Notes: generated by a model from the sequence alone, not told the origin. Shown: positions 41,187-48,925, counted from the first letter of the stretch. The stretch: 60,258 bases of DNA from Elusimicrobiota bacterium (GCA_016194705.1 JACQAZ010000002.1:1-60258), one strand, 5' to 3'. Program-made: numbers and translations.

Positions 41187-42307
41187 AGCCATTGAGGATC
41201 CCTCCCGCGGCCCTGCGCCTGCTGAGGCCCTTGGCGCAAGCCGCCGCCGAGCGCGGCCTGCCGCTCTTCGCCGTCGGCGGGCCCGTCCGCGACTGGATCC
41301 TGGGACGCGGGGTCTTCGACTACGACCTTTGCTGCGACGGAGACGCGGCTCCCTTGGCGTGCTTGTGCGCGGAAAGAATTCATGGTACGGCCGAGGCGTT
41401 CGGACAATTCGGCACTTGGCGCGTCGTCTCGAAGACGCTGCGCTTTGATCTTGCGATGTGCAGGAGCGAGAATTATCCCGAGCCCTCGGCACTTCCCGAG
41501 GTCATGCCCGCGGGCATCGAGCAGGACCTTTTCCGGCGCGACTTCACGATCAACGCGATGGCCCTGCGCCTGGCGCCCGACGGGACGACCGAGCTCATCG
41601 ATCCCTACGGCGGCCTCAACGACCTGCGCGCGAAGGTCCTGCGCACGCTTCACCCCGCGAGCTTCCGCGACGACCCGACGCGCGTGTTCCGCGCGGCCCG
41701 CTACCTGTGCCGGTTCGGCCTCAAGCCCGCGCCCGGGCTCGTCGAAGCGGCGCGGCGCGCGCTCGATGAGGGGCACGCGGCCAAGCTGTCCCGCCATCGT
41801 CTGGCTCAGGAACTCATGAGGATCCTGCACGAGAAGGATTGCGCCGCACCCCTCGAGAAGACGCGCGCGTGGGGGTATCTCTCGCTGCTGCATCCGGGCC
41901 TGCGCCCGCCTCCGCCGGCGCTGACCGGCGCCGCCGAGCGGTTGGCGGCGATGCTGGCCGCCTTGGGCAAGGCCGAGGGGCTCAAACTGCTGGCCGCTTT
42001 GCCCGTCGAGCACGCGCTGTCCGCGCAGATCAAGGAGACTCTCGACTTGGCCGCGGGAGGCGCCTCTCCACGGTCCGCCGTTTCTCCCTTGGCGCGCCGC
42101 GTGCTCGCGACGCTATTCCCCAAGCTCCCTCCCGCGGCGCTCAAGCCTGTCTTGATCAACGGCCGCGACCTGCAGGCGCGCGGCCTGCGGCCGGGGAAGG
42201 ACTTCGGCGACATACTGGATGCTGCGGCGATGCTCCAATGGAAAGGCCGGCTCAAGTCGCGCGCTCAAGCGCTGAATTGGTTGGAAAAAACCCTCCGAAA
42301 CCGTTAA
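41183..42307 (+). CDS. CCA-adding enzyme / poly(A) polymerase family
   Basis: The protein has 374 residues, starting from a TTG at 41183 that overlaps the previous stop. It is a class II nucleotidyltransferase: FAVGGPVRDWILGRGVFDYD holds the GG motif, the RD motif and the catalytic DxD-like pair (DYD). RRDFTINAMALRLAPDG is the family's second signature, and LRTLHPASFRDDPTRVFRAA with RYLCRFG is the RNA-binding neck. Which reaction it performs (CCA addition, A-adding or CC-adding) cannot be read safely. The C-terminal region is short and helical. Confidence 0.9.
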   Translation: MKPLRIPPAALRLLRPLAQAAAERGLPLFAVGGPVRDWILGRGVFDYDLCCDGDAAPLACLCAERIHGTAEAFGQFGTWRVVSKTLRFDLAMCRSENYPEPSALPEVMPAGIEQDLFRRDFTINAMALRLAPDGTTELIDPYGGLNDLRAKVLRTLHPASFRDDPTRVFRAARYLCRFGLKPAPGLVEAARRALDEGHAAKLSRHRLAQELMRILHEKDCAAPLEKTRAWGYLSLLHPGLRPPPPALTGAAERLAAMLAALGKAEGLKLLAALPVEHALSAQIKETLDLAAGGASPRSAVSPLARRVLATLFPKLPPAALKPVLINGRDLQARGLRPGKDFGDILDAAAMLQWKGRLKSRAQALNWLEKTLRNR

Positions 42308-42309
42308 GA

Positions 42310-42490
42310 GGTTAGGCCGACCGGGCGGGGCAGCCATAATGAAAAGTGACGAGGAGCACCCTGTTGATAAATTTCCGTTGCGGGGCTACACTTAACTCGA
42401 AATCCGACCGGAAAGATTATGCCGACCAGCGAATATTAGGCCGACCAGTATAATTGTCGTTCGGCGGACTAAGAGGATCACGGTATAAGC
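42310..42490 (+). promoter_or_regulatory. Leader of the second cassette-like locus
   Basis: GTTAGGC (42311-42317) matches an integron core site, GTTRRRY. TTGATA-N17-TACACT (42364-42392) is a promoter directed into the lipoprotein gene. GCCGACCAG is repeated at 42421 and 42440, and TATAAT occurs at 42449-42454. A Pc-like promoter upstream of a cassette is one reading. No integrase gene is near. Confidence 0.45.
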
Positions 42491-42493
42491 CAA

Positions 42494-42895
42494 ATGATTC
42501 GTGTGGATACGCTCAAGCCTGAAGCGGCATTCCTTCTCATCGCTGCGTTATCATTCGGGCAAACGGGATGCTCCCGTGAGTATGGAAAGCATTTCTCAAG
42601 CGCTTCGCCGGACGGGAAACACTTGATTGACGTCACGGAGGAGATCCAAGCTGCGAACGACCCGGATGTTCTCTGGCAGCATGTCTCGCTGCGCGACGCG
42701 ACGAGGCCTAAACCAATCCTCCCTGGGAATCTAGCCGTAATCTCTTGTCGCAAGACGCCGAAGGTCGTTTGGCTGGATTCGAGCCAGGTTTCAATCGAGT
42801 TGAACAGGAGTGACGGCGGGAAGCATTTTGAAATGCCTCCAAAGGAGAAGGTCATTGACGGTGTTACCGTTAGGTTCACGGTCTGGAAACAGTAA
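42494..42895 (+). CDS. Cassette-type lipoprotein, unknown function
   Basis: The protein has 133 residues. After a short basic N-terminus there is a hydrophobic stretch AAFLLIAALSFGQTGC, a plausible lipoprotein signal with Cys at ~28. The mature part is small and beta-rich (SSASPDGKHLIDVTEEIQAA; VSIELNRSDGGKHFEMPPKE; DGVTVRFTVWK). SPDGKHLIDV resembles cassette-borne lipoproteins of unknown role. The GC content is below that of the neighbours, and the gene ends 7 nt before an attC-like site, consistent with lateral acquisition. Confidence 0.68.
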   Translation: MIRVDTLKPEAAFLLIAALSFGQTGCSREYGKHFSSASPDGKHLIDVTEEIQAANDPDVLWQHVSLRDATRPKPILPGNLAVISCRKTPKVVWLDSSQVSIELNRSDGGKHFEMPPKEKVIDGVTVRFTVWKQ

Positions 42896-42902
42896 TGGCG
42901 CC

Positions 42903-42977
42903 GCCGAACATCGGGTTCAGCCGCCGCGCGCCGGTGAGGAGCGCCAATAGCGCGCGCGGCTGACCCATCCGTTACCG
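42903..42977 (+). other. attC-like site, second cassette locus
   Basis: The R''-like box GCCGAAC (42903-42909) and R'-like box GTTACCG (42971-42977) enclose arms GGGTTCAGCCGCCGCGCGC and GCGCGCGGCTGACCC, which pair fully except for an unpaired T and C. The loop TGAGGAGCGCCAATAGC (42935-42951) matches the loop at 2405-2421. The R' box deviates from GTTRRRY. Confidence 0.65.
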
Positions 42978-42997
42978 TGCGGAAGGGTCTGAACCGC

Positions 42998-43038
42998 AAC
43001 TGTGCCCGGGCACAGTTGAACTGTACGCGCGTACAGTT
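42998..43038. promoter_or_regulatory. Two adjacent 20-bp palindromes before the orphan hicB gene
   Basis: AACTGTGCCCGGGCACAGTT (42998-43017) and AACTGTACGCGCGTACAGTT (43019-43038) are both perfect palindromes separated by one base. Each has CTGT-N8-ACAG. The first is identical to the palindrome at 659-678. They lie ~35 bp upstream of the TACACT -10 box of the next gene and look like tandem operators. Confidence 0.7.
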
Positions 43039-43085
43039 GGAAGTTGCGGGTGGCAGAATAGCAGCACCTCTGTTACACTCAGACC

Positions 43086-43289
43086 ATGAAGTTGCGCGCA
43101 GTCATCGAGAAGGACGACACCGGATACTACGTAGCCGAAGTCCCCGCCTTGCCCGGCTGCGTCAGCCAAGGCCGCACCCGCCAAGAGGCGCGAGCCAATA
43201 TCCGTGAGACCATCGTCGGCTGGATCTCGGTCATGAACGACAAGGCCAAGAAGCGCTGGCCGCGCGCGACCCTCGAAGTCGCCATCTGA
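43086..43289 (+). CDS. Orphan HicB-like protein
   Basis: The protein has 67 residues. KLRAVIEKDDTGYYVAEVPA then LPGCVSQGRTRQEARANIRE is the HicB fold (L-P-G-C-x-S-Q-G-x-T-x-x-E-A). It is not accompanied by a HicA gene on either side, so it may be a solitary antitoxin or regulator. TACACT is 6 nt before the ATG, suggesting a leaderless mRNA, with tandem 20-bp palindromes upstream and a strong terminator hairpin downstream. Confidence 0.85.
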   Translation: MKLRAVIEKDDTGYYVAEVPALPGCVSQGRTRQEARANIRETIVGWISVMNDKAKKRWPRATLEVAI

Positions 43290-43305
43290 CCTGACTCTCC
43301 CCGCG

Positions 43306-43336
43306 AAGCGCCCCGATGACTGCGTCATCGGGGCGC
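43306..43336. terminator. Bidirectional terminator hairpin
   Basis: GCGCCCCGATGAC and GTCATCGGGGCGC form a 13-bp stem between the convergent hicB-like gene and the Cys-rich protein gene. There is no strong T-tract, so it may act in a Rho-assisted way or as a transcript end barrier. Confidence 0.7.
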
Positions 43337-43353
43337 TCCCGCCGCATCGCGAG

Positions 43354-43530
43354 CTACTTGGGCGCGCTGACGGCCGCGGGCTGATCCTTGGCGCCGCAGT
43401 GCCGGCCGCAGAAGTAGCCGCCCAAGCCTCCGACCGCGAGCAGCGCGACGGCCGCGAGCGCCTTGCCGCCGCAGCACTTGCCCTTCGTGCAGCACCCCTG
43501 GCCTTCGTCCTTCTTGTCTTGATTTTCCAT
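43354..43530 (-). CDS. Cys-rich single-helix small membrane protein
   Basis: The protein has 58 residues, starting at the ATG at 43530 with a strong AAGGAGG site 8 nt upstream and stopping with TAG at 43354-43356. The N-terminus is polar and carries GCCTKGKCC. A Gly/Ala/Leu/Val helix follows (KALAAVALLAVGGLGGYF), then CGRHCG and a short tail. Two Cys-Cys pairs on one side and C-x3-C on the other suggest metal or redox chemistry at a membrane. It follows marR, with a MarR-type operator at 43553-43573. Not a known family to me. Confidence 0.75.
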   Translation of the reverse strand: MENQDKKDEGQGCCTKGKCCGGKALAAVALLAVGGLGGYFCGRHCGAKDQPAAVSAPK

Positions 43531-43552
43531 GGTCTCCTCCTTCTGAATTTAA

Positions 43553-43573
43553 ATACTTTGAAAGTCGAAGTAT
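43553..43573. promoter_or_regulatory. MarR operator copy at the Cys-rich gene
   Basis: ATACTTTGA-AAG-TCGAAGTAT, an imperfect 21-bp inverted repeat. It shares ATACTT...GAAGTAT and length with the repeat over the marR promoter (44054-44074). It lies between marR and the Cys-rich gene. Confidence 0.7.
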
Positions 43574-43588
43574 CGCACGCAAAAAAAA

Positions 43589-44038
43589 TCAGGCCTGCTT
43601 CTTCTCCGTCTTGATGCGTTGTGAGATCTTGCCGAAAAGCGAGACCAGGGCCTCCTGCTCGTCGGCGCTCAGCGACGTCAAGAGGTCGCGCGCGAACTCG
43701 ACGCGCCCTTGCATCGCGGCCTCGTGCAGTTCGCGCCCTTCCTTGGTGAGCTCCACCTGTACGGTCCTGCGGTCCTCGCTCGAGCGGTCGCGGCGCACGA
43801 GCTTTTTCTCGACGAGCCGGTCGATGAGCCCCGTCACGCTGCTCAACGAAAGCCGGATCGCGCCCGCGATGGTGCTCATGATGCAGCACTCCTCGCAACC
43901 AACCGTGTTAAGCACGCGGATCTCCTGCGCGCTCAATTGCTCCGCGACCGCCGGGTTCTTGTGTTCCGCGACGGAGACTCCCTCCAGGACCGTCTGGAGG
44001 TCGTGCGTCAGGCGGCGCGCCTTGTCATCGAGGCTCAT
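43589..44038 (-). CDS. MarR-family transcriptional regulator
   Basis: The protein has 149 residues with a winged-helix MarR fold: QEIRVLNTVGCEECCIMSTI, then GAIRLSLSSVTGLIDRLVEK (recognition helix S-S-V-T-G-L-I-D-R-L) and KKLVRRDRSSEDRRTVQVEL (wing with D-R-R). The segment GCEECC just before the recognition region is unusual and offers thiols for sensing oxidants or metals. The gene is autoregulated by sequence: TTGACA-N17-TATACT overlaps a 21-bp inverted repeat. The same repeat precedes the Cys-rich gene downstream. Confidence 0.9.
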   Translation of the reverse strand: MSLDDKARRLTHDLQTVLEGVSVAEHKNPAVAEQLSAQEIRVLNTVGCEECCIMSTIAGAIRLSLSSVTGLIDRLVEKKLVRRDRSSEDRRTVQVELTKEGRELHEAAMQGRVEFARDLLTSLSADEQEALVSLFGKISQRIKTEKKQA

Positions 44039-44053
44039 TTATTTAAATCCCAA

Positions 44054-44098
44054 ATACTTCTATAACTGAAGTATATCAGGAACTCGCTCCGTTGTCAA
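44054..44098 (-). promoter_or_regulatory. marR promoter with overlapping operator
   Basis: On the minus strand TTGACA (44093-44098), 17 nt, TATACT (44070-44075). ATACTTCTATAACTGAAGTAT (44054-44074, stated in two halves: ATACTTC and GAAGTAT around 7 nt) overlaps the -10 box, so bound MarR would block transcription. Confidence 0.8.
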
Positions 44099-44105
44099 GG
44101 GGACA

Positions 44106-45617
44106 TCAGAGGACTTTGTAGAGCACCAGCGCGCGCTCCTTGCCCTTGACCTTGACGTTCTCGCAGCGCTCCACCTTGAGCCCGCCTTTGAGCTTGTCCG
44201 CCAGCCGGTTGAAGACGCCCTCGCTGATCAGGATCGTCGAGTTCAACGCCTTGTTGTGCGACTCGACGCGCGAGGCCACGTTGACCGTGTCGCCGATGAC
44301 GGTGTATTCGAGGCGCTTCTCGGTGCCGATGTTGCCGGCGACGAGCACTCCGGTGTGCAGGCCGACGCCGAAGCGGACCTCATGCGGCACGACGCCCTTG
44401 GCGTTAAACTCGGCGAGCTTCTCGCGCATGGCCAGGGCGGCCTTCACGGCGTCGCCGGCGTGGTCCGTCGAGCCGAATTGCGGCGCGAAGATCGCCATGA
44501 CCGCGTCGCCGATGAACTTGTTGACGACGCCGTGGTGCGCGCCGATGGGCTCGGTGATGAAGGAGAAATAGCTGTTGAGAAATGCGACGAGGTCCTGCGG
44601 GGACATCTTCTCGCTCATCGGCGTGAAATCCCGGATGTCGGAGAACAGGATCGTCGCCTCGATGCTCTCGCCGCCCAAGCGCACCTTGCCGGACTTGAGC
44701 AGCTGCTTGGCGACCTCGACCGAGACGTAGCGCCCGAAGGTGTCCTTGAGCCGCTCGCGCTCGGCGAGGCCCTCGACCATGTCGTTGAAATGGGCCTTCA
44801 TGACGCCGATCTCGTCGCCCGAGAGGACGCTCGTCTTGACCGCGTAGTCGCCGCCGCGCACGCGCTCCATCTTCTTGATGAGCCCCGAGATCGGCTCGGC
44901 GATGCTGCGGTAGAGCATCTCGGAGTAGCCCAGGGCGTAGACCAAGGTGACGGCGATCAGCAGCAGGCAGTTCTCGCGCGCGCGGCCCGGCTCCGGCTGC
45001 AGCAGGGAAAGGGCGACCAGCGCCAGCGGGATCAGCAGGAGGTTGAGGAGCATCAAGAAGAGCTTGGCGCGCAGACCGAGAGACAAGCCCTCCTTCCTTT
45101 CATAGAGAGCTTCGCCCTCGTAGAAGCGATGGGCGACCTTCAGGAAGAAGAGCGGCTCCAGGTAGAGGACCGTGAAATAGACCGCGTAATAGGCGCTGAA
45201 GAGGTCCGGCAGGACGATTCCCGCCGCGTAGACTTCCCAGCCCGCTCCCGGCGCGAGGCGATGCAGCGCGCGGCAGTGCAGGGCGCCGCCGGCCGCGAAG
45301 GCGGCGAGCCAGAGGACGCAGAGGAAGGCGTAGCTGCCCTCGAACCTCTTGAGGGCCTCGCCGCGGTCGGCAGGCCGCGAGGTCCCCAGATAGACGGCGA
45401 TCGGCCGGAACCAGAGGAACGCGGCGGCGAACAAGGCCAGCGGCAAGACGATCGCCGCCCCTCGGGGCAGCCGCAGCGCCTCGGCCGCGAGCCCGGCGTC
45501 GGCGCCTCCCAGCAGGAGCCGGGAGAGCGCGTCGAAGAACGGGTCGCTGGCCAGCGCGGCGGCCAGCAAGGCGGAGAAGACTTGGTGGTAGATCCAGCGC
45601 TCGGGGCGCGCCTTCAT
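44106..45617 (-). CDS. Membrane HAMP-class III adenylate/guanylate cyclase
   Basis: The protein has 503 residues. The N-terminal ~270 residues hold about six membrane helices. A HAMP linker (PISGLIKKMERVRGGDYAVK) leads to a class III cyclase domain: TILFSDIRDFTPMSEKMSPQ (metal-binding Asp), NKFIGDAVMAIFAP (second Asp), VGLHTGVLVAGNIG and DTVNVASRVESHNK (with the N-x3-R transition-state pair). It makes cAMP or cGMP, and the purine-specificity residues cannot be read without alignment. The ATG overlaps the stop of the barrel gene (ATGA), a linkage of a barrel with a cyclase that hints at an envelope sensor. Confidence 0.92.
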   Translation of the reverse strand: MKARPERWIYHQVFSALLAAALASDPFFDALSRLLLGGADAGLAAEALRLPRGAAIVLPLALFAAAFLWFRPIAVYLGTSRPADRGEALKRFEGSYAFLCVLWLAAFAAGGALHCRALHRLAPGAGWEVYAAGIVLPDLFSAYYAVYFTVLYLEPLFFLKVAHRFYEGEALYERKEGLSLGLRAKLFLMLLNLLLIPLALVALSLLQPEPGRARENCLLLIAVTLVYALGYSEMLYRSIAEPISGLIKKMERVRGGDYAVKTSVLSGDEIGVMKAHFNDMVEGLAERERLKDTFGRYVSVEVAKQLLKSGKVRLGGESIEATILFSDIRDFTPMSEKMSPQDLVAFLNSYFSFITEPIGAHHGVVNKFIGDAVMAIFAPQFGSTDHAGDAVKAALAMREKLAEFNAKGVVPHEVRFGVGLHTGVLVAGNIGTEKRLEYTVIGDTVNVASRVESHNKALNSTILISEGVFNRLADKLKGGLKVERCENVKVKGKERALVLYKVL

Positions 45618-46375
45618 GACTTTGTCCCGAGTCTGCGGCCCAAGATCAGCTTGAGCGTCAGGGAATCCGTCGCGCGGTTGAGGCCGAAGCCCGCGCCCGC
45701 GTTGAACTCCCAGTCCTCCGAGAAATTGAGATCGATGACGGGATAGAGCTGATGCTGCTGCTCCGAGAGGGGGGACGGATTCTCGACCGGGCCGATGCCG
45801 CCGTAGTATTCGAGGCCCAAGGCGACCTGCTTGGTCATGTCCCAGCTGAGCTTGGCGCCGGGAGCGAACTGGAAGCTGCGCGAGCCCTCGCCGTAGAGGA
45901 GCAGGGCGCGCTCGAGCGCGGGGTTGATCGAGGCGTAGAACCGGCCGCGCCGCCAATCGACGATCGGCCGGATCTCGAGGTCCCAGCGGCTCTCCTGGAA
46001 GCGCGGCTTGAAATAGCCGGCTTCGAGCGAGAGGCTCGCGCCGACCGGCCAGCCCCAGGAATGCGGCGCCATCACGCGAGGCCGAAGATGGCTTCCGGCG
46101 TAAGACCAGCCTTCGCCGCTGCGCGCGCTCGTGAAGGTGTAGAAGCCGGTCTCGAACCAGTCGGTGAAGCCGTGGGTGAGCTCGAGGGTCTCGTGCCAGG
46201 CGTGGGCGTCGGGCTGCACCTCGCCGGGCTCGTCCGGGCCGTCGGGGTAGGTGTTGGTGTGGAGTTCCACCATCGTCTTGCCCTTCTCGACCGTGTCGGC
46301 GCCGTAGATCTGGATCTCGTAGGCCGATTGAGCGCGGGCCGGGAGCGTCAAGAGCGCAAGCAGCAGGGAGAGCAT
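45614..46375 (-). CDS. Exported beta-barrel protein
   Basis: The protein has 253 residues. The ATG at 46375 is 7 nt after an extended -10 box (TGGTATAAT), a leaderless arrangement, and opens a signal peptide (LSLLLALLTLPARAQ). The rest alternates aromatic and polar strands: WHETLELTHGFTDWFETGFY, SLSLEAGYFKPRFQESRWDL, QHQLYPVIDLNFSEDWEFNA and LTLKLILGRRLG. This is typical of small outer-membrane barrels (MetA-pathway of phenol or DUF-type). The end is not Phe. It is translated together with the cyclase (4-nt overlap). It is divergent from tetR. Confidence 0.78.
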   Translation of the reverse strand: MLSLLLALLTLPARAQSAYEIQIYGADTVEKGKTMVELHTNTYPDGPDEPGEVQPDAHAWHETLELTHGFTDWFETGFYTFTSARSGEGWSYAGSHLRPRVMAPHSWGWPVGASLSLEAGYFKPRFQESRWDLEIRPIVDWRRGRFYASINPALERALLLYGEGSRSFQFAPGAKLSWDMTKQVALGLEYYGGIGPVENPSPLSEQQHQLYPVIDLNFSEDWEFNAGAGFGLNRATDSLTLKLILGRRLGTKS

Positions 46376-46396
46376 CGCGGAGATTATACCAAGGCC

Positions 46397-46440
46397 TTGA
46401 CAAAAACGCGGGACCATGATATACTGACCATGCGGATGGT
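46397..46440 (+). promoter_or_regulatory. tetR promoter with operator
   Basis: TTGACA (46397-46402), 17 nt, TATACT (46420-46425), then TGACCATGCGGATGGTAAT (46425-46443), in which ACCAT-GCGG-ATGGT is a dyad over the start site. The same sequence with one change precedes htrA (47061-47079). Confidence 0.85.
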
Positions 46441-46446
46441 AATTGT

Positions 46447-47043
46447 ATGCCGAGACCCCAGAACCTAGAAGCGCGCGAACGCATCCTCGAAGCCGCGCAG
46501 TGCCTCTTCCACGAGCACGGCTTCAAGGGCGTGAGCATGGACGACGTGGCAAGCCGCGCGCGGCTCAAGAAGGCGAACCTCTTTCACTACTACCCGAGCA
46601 AGAACGAGTTGGGCCTGGCCGTGCTCGAGCGAGCCTCGGTCTGCCAGCGCGAGGGCGTCGCCAAGCGGTTTTCCAACGGCCATGACCCGATCAAGACGGT
46701 CCAGGGGATGTTCGCCGATTCCGCGGAGCGCATGGAGAAAGGCGGCTGCTTCAAGGGCTGCTTCATGGGCAACGTCGCTCAAGAGCTCAGCGACGAGAAT
46801 GAGAAGATGAGGCGCAAGATCTCGGACTACCTCGATTTCTGGACCGGCGAGCTGCGCTTGTTCCTCGAGCGGCACAAGGCGGCGGGATATTTCAAGAAGA
46901 GCATGAACTCGGCGCAGACGGCGCGGGCGCTGGTCTCGCTTCTGGAAGGCGCGACGTTGATGTGCAAGGCGGCCAAGAGCCCCGAGGCGCTCAAGAACGC
47001 GGGGGCCATGGCGGGGACCTGCTTGAAGGCGCTCAAGGCGTAA
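46447..47043 (+). CDS. TetR-family transcriptional regulator
   Basis: The protein has 198 residues. The N-terminal HTH is NLEARERILEAAQCLFHEHG then FKGVSMDDVASRARLKKANL and FHYYPSKNELG, all standard for TetR. The C-terminal ligand domain includes GGCFKGCFMGNVAQELSDEN, which carries two close Cys, as in TetR proteins that respond to electrophiles (NemR-like, G-C-x3-G-C). It is autoregulated by the operator 46425-46443 and controls the downstream operon through a second copy. Confidence 0.93.
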   Translation: MPRPQNLEARERILEAAQCLFHEHGFKGVSMDDVASRARLKKANLFHYYPSKNELGLAVLERASVCQREGVAKRFSNGHDPIKTVQGMFADSAERMEKGGCFKGCFMGNVAQELSDENEKMRRKISDYLDFWTGELRLFLERHKAAGYFKKSMNSAQTARALVSLLEGATLMCKAAKSPEALKNAGAMAGTCLKALKA

Positions 47044-47060
47044 AAATTTATGTTAATAAA

Positions 47061-47079
47061 TGACCATGTGGATGGTAAT
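47061..47079 (+). promoter_or_regulatory. Second TetR operator, before htrA
   Basis: TGACCATGTGGATGGTAAT matches the operator at tetR at 18 of 19 positions. It overlaps a TAATAC-like -10 sequence 22 nt before the htrA start, so TetR would repress the five-gene stress operon as well as itself. Confidence 0.82.
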
Positions 47080-47100
47080 ACTAAAGGAAGCGGAGGTCTC

Positions 47101-48030
47101 ATGGCTCCCGCGGAATCGAAGAACGACGGGCTTCTCCTCGACGCCTATTCCGAGGCGGTGAGCTCGGCCGCGCGCAGGGTCAGCCCTTCTGTCGTCAACA
47201 TCGAGGTGCGCCACAAGACGCGCACCCCGTACGGCCCGCGCGAGGGGGGAGGCAGCGGCTCGGGCTTCATCTTCACCTCGAACGGCTACATCCTGACCAA
47301 CAGCCACGTCGTCCACGGGGCCTCGCGCATCGAGGTCGCCTTGACCGACGGCGTGCGCTTCGAAGCCGAGGTCGTCGGCGACGATCCCCACACCGACCTC
47401 GCCGTCATCCGCGTCAACGCCCAGGGCCTCACCCCCGCGGTCATGGGCGAATCGCAATCCCTGCTGCCCGGCCAGCTCGTGATCGCGATCGGCAATCCGC
47501 TGGGGTTCCAAGCGACGGTGACGGCCGGGGTGGTCAGCGCGCTCGGGCGTTCGCTGCGCTCGAGCACGGGCAGGCTCGTCGACAACGTGATCCAGACCGA
47601 CGCCGCGCTCAACCCCGGGAATTCGGGCGGTCCGCTCGTGGACTCCCGCGGGCGGGTGGTCGGCGTCAACACGGCCATCATTCTTCCCGCGCAAGGCATT
47701 TGCTTCGCGATCCCGATCAACACGGCGAAGGTCGTCGCGGGCGAGCTGATCAAGCACGGCAAGCTCAAGCGCGGGTACCTCGGCATCGCCGGCCAGGACG
47801 CCGCCGGGCGCGGCCTGCGTGTGCTCGGCGTCGAGGAGGGCGGGCCGGCGCAGCGCGCGGGCGTGATCGAGGGCGACCTCGTGATCGCCTTCGCGGGCAA
47901 AACCCTCTCGGGGATCGACGATCTTCACGCGATCCTCACCGAGGGCCTCATCGGCGCGAGGTCCTCGATCACGGTGCTCAGGGACGGCGAGAAGCTGGCC
48001 TTGGACATCGTCGCGGAAGAGGCGAAGTAA
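47101..48030 (+). CDS. HtrA/DegP-like serine protease without signal peptide
   Basis: The protein has 309 residues. The start ATG at 47101 follows GGAGG. The trypsin-like domain has His69 (TNSHVVHG), Asp99 (HTDLAVI) and Ser175 (NPGNSGGPLV). Activation-loop features (AIGNPLGFQATVTAGVVS) are normal. One PDZ domain follows (GYLGIAGQDAAGRGLRVLGV; LVIAFAGKTLSG). No signal peptide or membrane anchor is seen, so it may act in the cytoplasm, unlike DegP. It heads a TetR-controlled operon of stress and detoxification enzymes. Confidence 0.92.
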   Translation: MAPAESKNDGLLLDAYSEAVSSAARRVSPSVVNIEVRHKTRTPYGPREGGGSGSGFIFTSNGYILTNSHVVHGASRIEVALTDGVRFEAEVVGDDPHTDLAVIRVNAQGLTPAVMGESQSLLPGQLVIAIGNPLGFQATVTAGVVSALGRSLRSSTGRLVDNVIQTDAALNPGNSGGPLVDSRGRVVGVNTAIILPAQGICFAIPINTAKVVAGELIKHGKLKRGYLGIAGQDAAGRGLRVLGVEEGGPAQRAGVIEGDLVIAFAGKTLSGIDDLHAILTEGLIGARSSITVLRDGEKLALDIVAEEAK

Positions 48031-48041
48031 TCGGAGGCCCT

Positions 48042-48914
48042 ATGAAAAGGACGATCGAGAGAGTCTTCCAGGGAGCGCCCGATCATTGGGTCGGCGACGG
48101 CTTCCATGTCAGCAATTATTTCCCGGCGGCGACCGATTTCGAGAAGCGGATGAGCCCGTTCTTCCTTCTCGACTACCAGCGGCCCGAGAAATACGAGCCC
48201 ACGACTCTCAAGCGCGGGGTGGGCACGCACCCGCACCGCGGCTTCGAGACCGTGACGATCGCCTATCAGGGCTCGGTCGCGCATCACGACAGCGCCGGCA
48301 ACGGCGGCGTCATCAATCCGGGCGAGGTGCAGTGGATGACGGCCGGAGGCGGCATACTCCACAACGAGTATCACGAGGAGAAGTTCGCGAAGGCGGGGGG
48401 GATTCTGCACATGATCCAGATCTGGGTCAACCTGCCCAAGAAGGACAAGCTGGCGGCGCCCAAGTACCAGGCGCTGACCGACGCGAGCATCAAGGAGGCG
48501 AAGCTTGCGGGGGGCAAGGGTGTCGTGCGGGTGATCTCGGGCGCATACGAAGAGACGGAGGGGCCGGCTTCGACCTTCACGCCCGCGCATATGCTCGACC
48601 TGCGGCTCAAACCGGGGGCGAAGGCGCGCCTGCCGACGCCCAAGGACTACAACACCGCGCTCCTCGTGCTGCAAGGCAAGGTCTCGGCCAACGGCTCGCC
48701 CGCTGTATCGGAGGGCGAGTTCGTGCTGTTCAAAAACGACGGCGACGAGGTCGTCGTCGACGCGCTCTCCGAGGCGATCGTCATGTTCTTGAGCGGGGCT
48801 CCCATCGAGGAGCCGCTCGTGCACTACGGGCCCTTCGTCATGAACAGCGTCGACGAGATCAACCAGGCGGTCGAGGACTACAACAACGGGAAATTCGGGT
48901 ATCTGAAGGATTAA
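48042..48914 (+). CDS. Pirin-family protein
   Basis: The protein has 290 residues. The double-cupin pirin fold is visible: SPFFLLDYQRPEKYEPTTLK, GVGTHPHRGFETVTIAYQGS (metal-binding H-x-H-x4-E), then HHDSAGNGGVINPGEVQWMT, AGGGILHNEYHEE and IQIWVNLPKKDKLAAPKYQA. Pirins oxidise flavonols or act as redox-linked regulators. It lies 11 nt after htrA in the same operon, preceded by a GGAGG-like site. Confidence 0.95.
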   Translation: MKRTIERVFQGAPDHWVGDGFHVSNYFPAATDFEKRMSPFFLLDYQRPEKYEPTTLKRGVGTHPHRGFETVTIAYQGSVAHHDSAGNGGVINPGEVQWMTAGGGILHNEYHEEKFAKAGGILHMIQIWVNLPKKDKLAAPKYQALTDASIKEAKLAGGKGVVRVISGAYEETEGPASTFTPAHMLDLRLKPGAKARLPTPKDYNTALLVLQGKVSANGSPAVSEGEFVLFKNDGDEVVVDALSEAIVMFLSGAPIEEPLVHYGPFVMNSVDEINQAVEDYNNGKFGYLKD

Positions 48915-48925
48915 AGGAGAAAAAA

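Noticed and set aside
42340..42396. 18-codon frame before the cassette lipoprotein
   Set aside because: Too short, no ribosome site and it runs through the TTGATA/TACACT promoter.
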